From NCBI GenBank assembly GCA_965214055.1, contig OZ243931.1, forward strand, positions 1,674,001 to 1,738,000: a DNA stretch of 64,000 nt, read 5' to 3'. Each line of letters opens with the position of its first letter. Position 1 is the first letter of the stretch. The translations under genes and the position numbers were made by a program. Below the pieces are notes generated by a model, which saw only the letters and a list, made by a program, of their open reading frames with translations, ran no database searches and was not told the DNA's origin. The DNA comes from WTGA01 sp965214055 (GTDB taxonomy: Bacteria > Pseudomonadota > Gammaproteobacteria > Arenicellales > Poriferihabitantaceae). This document shows positions 44,601 through 52,082 of the stretch, in pieces.

Positions 44601-45232
44601 TTCACATTGTATTGCCCACCGTTGAGGCTATTGCCGTAGTTTGAATCGGAGGATGTAACTTTATGACTTATGTTTACCACGCGATCCGGTTCATCGATGT
44701 CGTTGTCGGCACTTGCGGCCGGGGTCACGTTGAAGCATTGCTTCTCGGACCAATTTCCCGGTGTGAAGGTAATCGGGTCGATATCGACTATCGGCGGACT
44801 CGGTGTCGCCGTTATGACGACATCATCGCTTGGGGCTGCGTTCAGGCGCGCACAGTAATTGTATTTGTCAGACGAGCCTTCGACTGGCTGGGCGGTGCTG
44901 TGCCCCTCGGCAGCAACCGGGCTGGAGATCGTTACGCCTGGAGTCTGAGCATGAGATTGCATGGGGACAAGCCATGCCCCCAGCAACAATATGGCAATCG
45001 TTCCTCGGAGCGCCCTAGGCGGCGCACCATGAAGACGCAGGTTGGGCGATCCGGCGATCCGGCGATCCGGCGATCCGGCGATCCGGCGATCCGGCGATCC
45101 GGCGATCCGGCGATCCGGCGATCCGGCGATCCGGCTCATTTTAGGAACCTCTATTCCCCTTGTCAATCCCCGATTGCAAACTTCTTTTACAACCGCCGCC
45201 AGTACCGTACACACCCATCGCTTCCAACTCAT
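38639..45232 (-). CDS. Giant Calx-beta autotransporter adhesin, phase-variable reading frame
   Basis: About 2197 residues from the ATG at 45232, which has a perfect GGAGG 8 bases upstream; a second ATG at 45139 is possible and the open frame reaches 45430. After 31 residues the frame passes through the 8-bp repeat array (RIAGSPDR units), then a signal-like helix GTIAILLLGAWLVPMQSHAQ. Next come many Calx-beta domains of about 100 residues (VTEGGNAVFTVSAS, ADGSVTATVASGTGYT type) that bind Ca2+. Three Cys-bounded modules of about 70 residues (43512-43716, 42571-42796, 41639-41858) are interleaved. The last 400 residues are an autotransporter barrel ending VGVEASVHW with aromatic C-terminus. It would be exported by the type V route and serve in adhesion. 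Changes in repeat number would switch it off. Confidence 0.88.
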   Translation of the reverse strand: MSWKRWVCTVLAAVVKEVCNRGLTRGIEVPKMSRIAGSPDRRIAGSPDRRIAGSPDRRIAGSPNLRLHGAPPRALRGTIAILLLGAWLVPMQSHAQTPGVTISSPVAAEGHSTAQPVEGSSDKYNYCARLNAAPSDDVVITATPSPPIVDIDPITFTPGNWSEKQCFNVTPAASADNDIDEPDRVVNISHKVTSSDSNYGNSLNGGQYNVKLRDDDKTLVYVKPANPGPLGPITEGNSDEKIEFVVSLGRPLVAGEIAVAILGIGPWVFGALGEGLETDDYTMALKSCQGCRLQDADQPYSFVIFSGAGAQSATLEITANDDVISEGAEKISVGSGLQWQYDNLSSPTNVGGGVGPAEPFKVLSTNILDTDGDTPSVRIFPKRRLTVVGEGKPAVLTVQLSEPLDKSAEFTVKTWGGEAEPGVDYESGPWTVTIPAGATSKSFTIRTISDSEYEGSQEWGPELARESFRVWLPLEDLPTGVSAAIPYDHRIHIVDDDVPVIKKPWCVSVELYQTVEGYIRSSQKNGMQQGVTEWTAVRNAFDGQGTFSAAQAREKEKSLSDWKPVAEALECMETPIPDSVLSLSAGSAVYEGENAEFTFTADPAPVAGLTVNVTIAQSGDYLDAPGAGSRTVTFAAGATTATLALATLDDDTDEPDGSVSVTLGSGTGYTAANGQESGSITISDDDPWSLISVAGGSAITEGSIARFTLTATPAPQGTLTVNVNIADSGAFASSGAAGARQVTIGTTGTATFDVATDDDDTDEPDGAIGVAIFPGRGYTPSETHGAISIAVSDDDGPTTAVAVAKKDAVPTVCVSAALLADVQEYAGETGHGSVHVERWSRVLAAFGESNSYGNNPMTASEAQTYADRGWTRWVPVVTALECLENPPQEEEEAQADEKPVTPATPELSLSAGSAVDEGGNAAFTITADPAPQSDLTIAWTVAQNGEYLDAPGVGNRTVVLTAGDTSTDLPVATVDDDANEADGSISVTLNTDTDYTVATGQGSASVTVRDNDAPVVSITAGAGVTEGTPASFTVSASPVPAAPLDVALTIDQSGDFTASTETGSKTVTVPVTGSTTFEVTTVDDGVDEPDGSITASVDAGTGYTLGTTVHTLTIADNDDPVTPTACVSAQLLSDVQGYAGENRPNSPDHVERWSRVLAAFGESNSYDNNPMTASEAQTQADRGLARWVPVVTALECLEGTPPPIVPQVTVQGGSAVTEGGNAVFTVSASSSPAAALTVTLTVADDASSDFLSASDQGKKTVSIAAGQTSATLTVPTQNDSTDEADGSVTATVASGTGYTVGSPSTATVAVSDNDPTPQSTPVVRIAAGAGVTEGANAQFTLTASPTPTASITVNVAVTQSGDFATSGQAGTRSVTIGSSGTATLTVATDDDSTDETNGSITATVQTGTGYTAHATQNAVAVTVRDNDAPVVSITAGSGVTEGTPASFTVSASPVPAIPLDVTLTIGHSGDVAASSETGSRTLTVPVSGSVTFEVTTVDDAVEEPAGTLTATVGAGTGYTVAAAPDNAATVAVSDNDAASSGPTISIADAAFSENERYGYFTVTLSEKTDHDVRFAYATHDSTPVSATANADYVEIPRAWKIGSRIKAGKTQARFWIPIRNDSHDEDPETFEVEIFDAFMYRSGKKVLVSIADGVAVGTITNSDPMPAAWLARFGRATAEQALDGISGRIAASRTAGMRGTIAGQAINFDSGPGSGEDPDGSAANGNAAPGSLADNDLFAQSNVVRAFDTGRGGIGHDAHGFDPDRFADGDAQSWSMTTREALLGSSFTATGEKDAMGGSLAFWGRAAQSSFDGQEGTFSLDGETTTTMLGADYARDNWLVGMALMQGSGKGKYADTDVMPRPASQTCPEEVEKVNNALCSGTVRDGDGKIEASMTAAVPYASIQASERLKLWGALGYGTGEVTLKPDAGTDEKKESYKSDISWNMMAVGGRQELLSSPQNGPTLDLTGDALWARTESDRTNALAASDSDVTRLRLGLEGSWRIATEGDGSITPKLEVGVRQDGGDAETGSGMELGAGIAWSDPGAGLSLDLSGRTLVTHTEEDLENEGFSVSFHYDPKPASARGLELSLRQEIGGPSTGGLDALFASEPLSERPDSDEESRLKLEAAYGFPVFSGQYISTPGVSLVRGSASRDYSLGWHFTPAKSTIGISFGIKATRRESEGADPEHAVGVEASVHW
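45045..45132 (-). repeat. Eleven perfect 8-bp tandem repeats inside the autotransporter frame
   Basis: GGCGATCC is repeated 11 times without error (88 bp), plus a partial GGC. Because 8 is not a multiple of 3, loss or gain of one unit shifts the frame between the start codons (45232, 45139) and the signal helix. With 11 copies the gene is in frame, that is ON; 8 or 14 copies would also be ON. Confidence 0.97.
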
Positions 45233-45296
45233 CGTCAATCCCTCCAGATACAAAAAAACACCAACCTCTACAGGTCGTATGACTCGAATCCAGTGC

Positions 45297-45325
45297 ATTG
45301 TATCAACCGCACAGGGGGAAGGCAA
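45297..45325 (-). promoter_or_regulatory. Candidate autotransporter promoter
   Basis: On the leftward strand TTGCCT (45320-45325) and TACAAT (45297-45302) are separated by exactly 17 bases, 64 bases before the ATG at 45232. They match sigma-70 boxes at 4 of 6 and 5 of 6 positions. Confidence 0.5.
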
Positions 45326-45576
45326 AATTTTCCTTGCATGGAATCCTCCGCTTTGATACACAATGAATGGTCGCTTTTTACCCTTCATTTCACTGCCTTC
45401 ACAGGAGGGGTGCCTGAAAGGCAGGGACATCCATCGCGCGGAAATCCTTCCAATCGGGGGATGGTCCTGACTGCTGGATGGAGGCGGAGTACGTTTGCTG
45501 CATCGTCTTTTGGGTCATTGTCCACCCGGCTTATCCTGCCACCATGATGACTTGTTCTGAGTTTCTGCCAGTACAG

Positions 45577-45815
45577 TTACTTGCCGCCCATCCCCTGGCA
45601 AACCTGCTCCGTGATTGTTTGGGGAATTCCTGCAATGGGGAAGGTCCGGCGCCATCGGTCAAGCTGGTATTCTCCATACATAAACGACTCCGAGATCGGG
45701 TGCAGCGGCCGGAGACGGACCATGGGATGGAGCAACGGTCATTTCCCCGCGATTGATCACCCGGTGCGGAGTCGATGAAAAGCGGTCATTGGACCAGACC
45801 TGCATAACATTTCCC
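45577..45815 (-). pseudogene. Isopenicillin-N-synthase-like oxygenase, C-terminal remnant
   Basis: Leftward frames read NVMQVWSNDRFSSTPHRVIN, which is the distal-His region of isopenicillin N synthase-like 2-oxoglutarate oxygenases. After a frame change comes NDRCSIPW and, in a third frame, HPISESFMYGEYQLDRWRR, which matches the usual end of that family, with a stop at 45577. At least two frameshifts and the loss of the N-terminal two thirds make it dead. It lies upstream of the autotransporter. Confidence 0.6.
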
Positions 45816-46198
45816 CTATTACGGGTTTTCCGTATGACTACGGGGCGGGGTAACGGCCGGGTTGGAGCATTTTGTTCCGTGTTTTCTGTCCGGTTCCAGT
45901 GCAAGCCGGGATGCCATCAGGCCATCTCCAAATCGGAGGAAGGGGTGTCTTGCCAGGCAAATCAGGGGAGAGGAGAATCGGAAAAGACCGGATTTTCAGG
46001 GGATATGCGCGCAATACCTGAATAATACTAACCATATTGTCCTGTTTTTCCAATAAAATATCGAAACAGCACTTCGATCCCCCAGACCCTGATTGATCGA
46101 GGTCTCCCCGAGAACTTCTGGCAGCGAAAAACCCGGGAGGGAAATAACCGGACGGACAACACAGGGTATGACACGAAAACGGACACACTGATTCTGCC
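45816..46198. other. Gap upstream of the sigma-like gene
   Basis: No gene is recognised. The stretch 46010-46075 is AT-rich (ending in CCAATAAAATATCG) and may hold the promoter of the gene at 46199. A further trace of the decayed oxygenase may continue to about 45880 but is not readable with confidence. Confidence 0.35.
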
Positions 46199-48433
46199 GT
46201 GACAATATTCGACATCAAGCCATGGGGCCAGGCACCCACCCCCCTGCTGCCCAGGGTGATCGTTGCCAAGATCGGACACCTGTCCGTCCCGCCTGCACTC
46301 AAGGAAATACTGGGCGAGCAGGCAACGCTGGAAACCCTGAATCAGCGTTTGTGGAAGGAGGTGGAGTCGGTGGACAAGTATTGTCTGCGGGATCTGGTGA
46401 AGAAAGTCGGACCGCGATTGCCGCCCTTGTCCCATTTGCCGGTTATGTCCGGTGAACCGTTGAATTTGCAGATTCAATATCTGCCGCTCTCGACTCGTGG
46501 ACGCACCTGTGTCCGCAAGCATCAGGACCAATTGGTCTGGCGTCCTCTCACCATTGGGGATGTTTTGTCTGTGCCGCGGATGGGTTACTACAGTGTCATC
46601 GAATTTCTGTCCGTCGTCGAGGCCGCCGGTGAATACCTGTCGGTGAGTGCCGCGGACGATCAACCAATCCGGCAACTGTCCCTGGCAGGGGCTTTACTGC
46701 CCGAACAGGTAGACTCCGCCCTGCGCATGCTGGCGGCCTATGCCGCGGGTGAGCGGAACCTGGAAACATTGCAAGAGGTATTGCCCGACCCCGGGGAGGA
46801 CTGGCCTTCCGAGATCAAACAGCAATGGGTGTTGATCGGGAACGTGGGGACAAGTGACCTGGCCGGAGGCCTGGCCAGAGAATATTCGGTTCCGGCACTG
46901 ATGGCCCGGGCACTGGGAGGGATCAATGACCGGTCACAGGAAATATTGTTGAAACGAATCCTCAGCTTCAAAGACAGAACCAATCTCAAAGGGTTGGCAA
47001 GGCACTATGGGGTATCGAAGGAGCGGATCAGGCAAGTGGAAAAAAATGCCCTGGGGTCCCTGAACCAGTTGAAAACCACCCGGTACCGCCCGGTATTTCG
47101 ACGGGCACAGGTCGTGCGGGAGCAACTGGGTGTCGGCGTGCCGGCAAAGGACCGGGTGATCCAGGATGCCCTGGACAGGTCTGCGAAGGATATGGAGGTT
47201 CTCGCGGCCGGGTTTGTACAGGCCGTGATGCTCTGGCTGGCAGGGCCGTATTACAGACACCGGGACTGGTTGCTCGCGGAAAGGAATCTTGAACAGGCAA
47301 CGCGAGAAGCGTTACTGGACCGTGTCAATGACCGTGGGGTGGTGACGGCAGCGGTGGTCAATGAGACACTGATGCAGGTTGGTTTTCACGAAAGGTTTCA
47401 CGATGACTGGATGGCATTCCTTGGAAATTTCATTCCGGTGGAGGAAGGGTATGTCCATGTTATTGGCAATCTCCCGGACAAGGCACGGATACTGTTGCGT
47501 TACCACAACCGGCCGATGCCTGTGGAAGAGATGGGGAAAATGCTGGGTGTCACCAGCATTCGCAGCTTCCGGCAGCGTCTGATTAGCGACCCGGGATGCT
47601 GGCGGATCAACCGGCAGAATGAGTTTGTCCTGGCCCGGACCCGGGGATACAGGGAATACACGGGGATTGCGGACGGGATCCTGCAGGAGCTGGAAGCGGG
47701 TGGAGGCCAGGTTCCCTATGCACAGCTGGTTGAAAAACTGGTCCGGGTGTACGGAGTCAGGAAAAAATCCGTTGCGGCGTACATTCACACGCCGTTGTTC
47801 AAGAAAGACGCCAATGGGGTCGTCACAGTAAGTGAGGAGAGTGACCGCCGGGTTTCCACGGATATCGGCAATACCGCGGCCTGCTACCAGGATGGGGACG
47901 GCACCTGGTATTGGCGGGTCCAGGTCAGGAAAAACCTGGTCAGGGGGAGTGGCTGCGCGGTCCCGAATGCGTTTGCCCAGGAAATCGGATGCAATATCGG
48001 GGATAAAATCGAGGTAGGCACGGTGGTCGGGCCGTTGACGTTCAGTTGGACGCTGACCTCTCTGCTGGGGGCATCCATCGGGTCTCTTCGACCGGCGGTG
48101 GCCTCCTGTGACGCGGAAATCGGAGATTTCCTGTTTGTCCGGGCGACGAAACCGGCGATGACCTTCCGACGACTGGGCAGGGAAACTCTCGATACCGCTG
48201 GAACGGACCTGGTACGCCTGGCGCTGCTTTTGGGATGCCTCCACGTCGAGAGTGAGTCCGCAGCCCTGGCGGGAATCGCTTCCATCCTGAATATTTCATC
48301 CACTTCGGCGGGGGAGGCTTTGGTTGAAGCCCGGCGCCGTTTGAAAGAACGGGGTGAATCCTGGCTGGCGGAATTGCTGCCGCCCCCCACGATATCCATC
48401 CATGATTATATCGCCCACCAGGACAAACCCTGA
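46199..48433 (+). CDS. Large sigma-region-4-like DNA-binding protein, unknown function
   Basis: 744 residues from a GTG start. Residues about 113-143 (WRPLTIGDVLSVPRMGYYS) resemble the helix-hairpin-helix of the RNA polymerase alpha C-terminal domain. Residues 260-292 contain GLARHYGVSKERIRQVEKNA, a textbook sigma-70 region 4 helix-turn-helix. Later parts look like further winged-helix modules (MPVEEMGKMLGVTSIRSFRQ; PYAQLVEKLVRVYGVRKKSV). There is no sigma region 2, so it is not a complete sigma factor. Similar large proteins are sometimes seen beside defence or restriction genes, but here it stands alone between the autotransporter region and amine genes. It may be a regulator or the leftover of an island. 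Confidence 0.65.
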   Translation: MTIFDIKPWGQAPTPLLPRVIVAKIGHLSVPPALKEILGEQATLETLNQRLWKEVESVDKYCLRDLVKKVGPRLPPLSHLPVMSGEPLNLQIQYLPLSTRGRTCVRKHQDQLVWRPLTIGDVLSVPRMGYYSVIEFLSVVEAAGEYLSVSAADDQPIRQLSLAGALLPEQVDSALRMLAAYAAGERNLETLQEVLPDPGEDWPSEIKQQWVLIGNVGTSDLAGGLAREYSVPALMARALGGINDRSQEILLKRILSFKDRTNLKGLARHYGVSKERIRQVEKNALGSLNQLKTTRYRPVFRRAQVVREQLGVGVPAKDRVIQDALDRSAKDMEVLAAGFVQAVMLWLAGPYYRHRDWLLAERNLEQATREALLDRVNDRGVVTAAVVNETLMQVGFHERFHDDWMAFLGNFIPVEEGYVHVIGNLPDKARILLRYHNRPMPVEEMGKMLGVTSIRSFRQRLISDPGCWRINRQNEFVLARTRGYREYTGIADGILQELEAGGGQVPYAQLVEKLVRVYGVRKKSVAAYIHTPLFKKDANGVVTVSEESDRRVSTDIGNTAACYQDGDGTWYWRVQVRKNLVRGSGCAVPNAFAQEIGCNIGDKIEVGTVVGPLTFSWTLTSLLGASIGSLRPAVASCDAEIGDFLFVRATKPAMTFRRLGRETLDTAGTDLVRLALLLGCLHVESESAALAGIASILNISSTSAGEALVEARRRLKERGESWLAELLPPPTISIHDYIAHQDKP

Positions 48434-48490
48434 AGGGTTGCTGCATCGATGGAGGGTTGTCCGGTCCTGGGCCCGATCAGGGTTTTTCGG

Positions 48491-50563
48491 TCATATCTGC
48501 ATGTATTCGCGCCGGTATGGCACCTGGTCCGGGTCGGGTTCCTGATCAAATTCCCTGGCGAAAAGATGCCCCTGGTAGACCGCCTCTGCAATGGTGGCGG
48601 GGGTCAGGCAATCGCCGATCCGGGACACGGATTGGATGCCAGCAGCTTCCAGGCCATCCCGGTCCTCCTGCAGTTCAAAAAAGAGGGAATCCCGGGGTCG
48701 TCGCGCGGTGACCATGGCCACTGCGCCGGCATCCAGCGACCGTGTTGTTCCGCTCACGCAATGCGCGATGAGGACGGTATCGGAGGAAATGGATTGCAGT
48801 TCATGCTTTTCAATGATCCGTACACCAAGGTCCAGTAGGTGTTTTTCGATATAGTGCTGTTCCAGGGTATTGTGTGTCCAGGTTGAGACATCGGCGGCGG
48901 GGGTGACCAGGGTGACCCCGGCATTTTGCCGGGCCAGGACTTCCGCAATCACGCCACCCATATAGTAATGGTCGTCATCATATACCACAACCTCACCGTG
49001 GAAGGATGCCGTGCCGGCCATCACGTCGTCAGGTGTGATGACCCGGGCATCCCGGCTGCGGGGGATATTCCGGCGATGTTGTCGGCCGACGCCTCCGGCA
49101 TCCCAGCTGGCGCCGGTGGCACAGACGACATGCTGTACTCCCAGTCCATCGGCAAATTCCAGGATCTGTTTCTTGCTCAGCCTGCTTTGCAGGTGCACGT
49201 TCACATGGGGGAGTTTTTCGATTTGAGTCATTCGGTAATCCACCACCCGTTTCCAGGCCGACAGTCCCGGCAACCGGCTTTCCCGGAGGACGCGGCCGCC
49301 GGGATTTTCTCCGGCATCCGCCACGGTCACCGGGTACCCGCGTCTGCCCAGGGACATGGCCGCTTCCAGCCCGGCGGGGCCGGCACCGATGATCAACACG
49401 GCATCCTTGCTGGTCTTCGGCTCGATGGACTCCGGGTGCCATCCCCTTCGGTACTCTTCGGCCATGGTCGGGTTCTGGGTACACCGGATGGGTGAAATCG
49501 TCATATCCCCGGATACGCAGATATTGCACCCGATGCATTCTCGAATATCCTCCAGCCTGCCTTCTTCAATTTTTTTCGGCAGGAAGGGGTCGGCAATGGA
49601 GGGCCGTGCGGCACCAATCATATCCAGAATGCCCCGCTTGATCTGGGAAACCATGGTATCCGGGGAGGTGAATCGGCCAACCCCCACCACCGGTTTGTTG
49701 GTGACCTGCTTGACAAAGGCCGTGTAGGATTCCTGGTAGCCTTCCCCGGAAAACCGGGAGGTCTGGGAATCGTGTTGCCAGTCACTGATATTCACGTCCC
49801 AGATGTCCGGGTATTCAGCGAGCATCTCCACCACCTCCCGGCCTTCATTTTCCGCAACAATGCCCTGGTTGCCCATCATTTCGTCCACCGCGAAACGCAG
49901 GGCAATCCCGCAGGTGTCCCCCACGGCTTCTTTGGTGTCTTCCAGGATTTCACGCAATAGTCGCACACGGTTTTCCAGGCTGCCGCCGTATTCATCGGTA
50001 CGGGTATTGCGGTTCGGGGAAATGAAATGAAAGGGCAGGGCCAGGTCATGGGCGGCATAGACATAGACAATATCGAATCCCATCTCACGGGAGCGCAGGG
50101 CCGCCCGCCGATGCCATCGCCGGACATTGGCAATGTCCTTTTTGGTCATTGCATAGCTCTGCACCGGGTCGTAGCCGTCAATAACCATTTCAGCCACGGC
50201 CATGGATGGAAGCCGGCTGTGCCGGTTGGTGCCGGCATGTCCGTTGTGGGTGATTTCGATGGCAGCCAGCGACCCGTGTTCGTGTACGGCATCCACCATC
50301 AGTTGCAACCGCTTCATGTCTTCCCGGTCCCACAACCGGCCTTCGATGTAGGGGGAGACATCGGTGCTGGGATGGATATCCACTTCCTGGGTGGAGACCA
50401 CGGCCCAGCCGCCTTCCGCTTTCATGCCCCGCATGGAGGCTTCCCCTTTCGGAAACACGTGACCCAGCCCGTTGCAGTGGGGGACCTGGTAAAAGCGGTT
50501 TCTGGCCGTTACCGGTCCAATCCGGACCGGTTCAAATAAAATGTCGTATCGGGAATCTTTCAT
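48491..50563 (-). CDS. Dimethylglycine/trimethylamine dehydrogenase-type Fe-S flavoprotein (paralog 3)
   Basis: 690 residues. The start FEPVRIGPVTARNRFYQVPH and later IVYVYAAHDLALPFHF, RPSIADPFLPKKIEEGR and RRGWHPES closely follow the DgcA/TMADH branch. The Fe-S motif is C-x2-C-x2-C-x11-C starting CIGCNIC, and the FAD part has LIIGAGPAGLEAAMSLGRRG. DgcA demethylates dimethylglycine to sarcosine; TMADH and DMADH remove formaldehyde from tri- or dimethylamine. Length (DgcA about 686) fits. It follows the GS-like ligase gene by 37 bases, same strand. Which methylamine it uses cannot be settled, but it belongs to the demethylating group more clearly than the paralogs at 3739 and 11812. Confidence 0.82.
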   Translation of the reverse strand: MKDSRYDILFEPVRIGPVTARNRFYQVPHCNGLGHVFPKGEASMRGMKAEGGWAVVSTQEVDIHPSTDVSPYIEGRLWDREDMKRLQLMVDAVHEHGSLAAIEITHNGHAGTNRHSRLPSMAVAEMVIDGYDPVQSYAMTKKDIANVRRWHRRAALRSREMGFDIVYVYAAHDLALPFHFISPNRNTRTDEYGGSLENRVRLLREILEDTKEAVGDTCGIALRFAVDEMMGNQGIVAENEGREVVEMLAEYPDIWDVNISDWQHDSQTSRFSGEGYQESYTAFVKQVTNKPVVGVGRFTSPDTMVSQIKRGILDMIGAARPSIADPFLPKKIEEGRLEDIRECIGCNICVSGDMTISPIRCTQNPTMAEEYRRGWHPESIEPKTSKDAVLIIGAGPAGLEAAMSLGRRGYPVTVADAGENPGGRVLRESRLPGLSAWKRVVDYRMTQIEKLPHVNVHLQSRLSKKQILEFADGLGVQHVVCATGASWDAGGVGRQHRRNIPRSRDARVITPDDVMAGTASFHGEVVVYDDDHYYMGGVIAEVLARQNAGVTLVTPAADVSTWTHNTLEQHYIEKHLLDLGVRIIEKHELQSISSDTVLIAHCVSGTTRSLDAGAVAMVTARRPRDSLFFELQEDRDGLEAAGIQSVSRIGDCLTPATIAEAVYQGHLFAREFDQEPDPDQVPYRREYMQI

Positions 50564-50600
50564 GGCTTGGGTTGGAGTCTTTCAAATCGGGAAGGATGGG

Positions 50601-51965
50601 TCACAAATACCACTGGGTCCCGGAATCACCGGATTGGCTGAAAGCGCGATATTCCCCCAGCTTGCACTCGGTGTAGGCCCGGATGTAGTCCTCCCCCAGG
50701 TACTGCGTCATAAAAGCACTTTCCCGGCAGCGGGTCAAGGCGCGTTCGATATCCAGGGGGAGGTCCGGGTCCGCTGTTTCCCCTGCATTCCCCGTAGCGG
50801 GTTCCCCGGGATTGATTCGGTTGCGGATCCCGTGGTGTATGGCGGCCAGCAGGGTTGCCAGAGTCAGGTAGGGGTTGGCATCGGCCCCGGCCACGCGGTG
50901 TTCAATACGACGGGCCTTCCCCGGGCTTTTCGGAACCCTCATCGCCACGCTGCGATTCTCGTACCCCCAGCAGGGAGTGACCGGGACGAAGTTATTGGGC
51001 TCAAACCGATGATAGGCATTCACATTCGGTGCAAAGATGGCCATGGAATCCCCCATGGTTTCCCGGAGTCCACCAATGCCATGAAAAAGGAACGGGGAGC
51101 CGCAGGCCGGGGTGGCATACGGGCCTTTGCCGTCCAATGCGTTGTTTCCCCGGTCGTCCAGCAGGCTGATATGCAGGTGCAATCCGCTTCCGGCCTGGTG
51201 GGGATAGGGTTTGGCCATAAAACTGGCCTGTAGCCGGTGTTTTCTGGCAATGCCCTGCACCGTTCTTCGGAAGATGACACACTGATCCGCCGCTGTCAGC
51301 GGATCATCGCTGTGCTGCAGGTTGATTTCAAACTGGCCGGGGGCATATTCCCCGGAAATCGCGCCGGTGGTGACCCCCTGCATGGCACAGGTGGTGGTGA
51401 CTTCGTCCAGGTACAGGGCAAACTCCTCCACGTCCTCCATGCTGTACACCTGGGCGGCATCGGTCCGCCGACCGGTCAGGGGTCCCCGGGGTGGGCGGAT
51501 CTCTCCGGATTCGTCGCGCTGGGCATCCATCAGGTAAAACTCCAGTTCAAAGGCCACCACGGGGCGCAGGCCAAGGTCATTGAACCGATGGAGGACACGA
51601 CGCAGCACATTCCGGGGCTCGTAGTAAAAAGGGGTGCCGTCGAGGCTTTCCAGAGTCAGCATCACCTGGGCCACCGGCACCTGGGTCCAGGGTGCAGGGG
51701 CCAGGGTCGAGAGGAGGGGTCTGCCGATTTCATCCGGGTCGCCATCGCTGAATCCCATCCCCGCCGGGTCCATGGATTCCCCGGTGACTGCCAGCAGGAA
51801 ACAGGAGCCTGGAGTCATCGCCCCGGCATTGAATATTTTTTCCGCCTGCCCGATGGGATACCGCTTGCCCCGGATGATGCAGGACAGGTCGCAGTAGAAA
51901 ACATCAAGATACCGGGTGTTCGGATGTTTTTTCAGAAACGCGCTGAGTGGGGAGCTGGCGGACAA
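50601..51965 (-). CDS. Glutamine-synthetase-family ligase (PuuA/GmaS-like)
   Basis: 454 residues of the GS catalytic fold: VVAFELEFYLMD with metal-binding Glu, ISGEYAPGQFEINLQH, SGLHLHISLLDD, and RRIEHRVAGADANPYL near the end. It lacks the length and regulatory adenylylation Tyr region of GlnA. Relatives join glutamate to putrescine (PuuA) or methylamine (GmaS) with ATP. Only a TTG (51965) is available as an early start. It is the first gene of a pair with the methylamine dehydrogenase-type flavoprotein, so a small amine released by demethylation is an attractive substrate. Confidence 0.82.
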   Translation of the reverse strand: MSASSPLSAFLKKHPNTRYLDVFYCDLSCIIRGKRYPIGQAEKIFNAGAMTPGSCFLLAVTGESMDPAGMGFSDGDPDEIGRPLLSTLAPAPWTQVPVAQVMLTLESLDGTPFYYEPRNVLRRVLHRFNDLGLRPVVAFELEFYLMDAQRDESGEIRPPRGPLTGRRTDAAQVYSMEDVEEFALYLDEVTTTCAMQGVTTGAISGEYAPGQFEINLQHSDDPLTAADQCVIFRRTVQGIARKHRLQASFMAKPYPHQAGSGLHLHISLLDDRGNNALDGKGPYATPACGSPFLFHGIGGLRETMGDSMAIFAPNVNAYHRFEPNNFVPVTPCWGYENRSVAMRVPKSPGKARRIEHRVAGADANPYLTLATLLAAIHHGIRNRINPGEPATGNAGETADPDLPLDIERALTRCRESAFMTQYLGEDYIRAYTECKLGEYRAFSQSGDSGTQWYL

Positions 51966-52082
51966 GGCTGGGACGTGGTTTGGATGGTTGCGTTATTTTA
52001 GCCCGGATGAAGCGTTCGGTGACTGTTCAGGAAATCGACACCACTTCTGTACAATCATTGATGTGAACAGGCATTTTATTCC

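Noticed and set aside
45045..45132. CRISPR-like repeat array
   Set aside because: Units are 8 bp with no spacers; it is a simple tandem repeat inside a coding frame.
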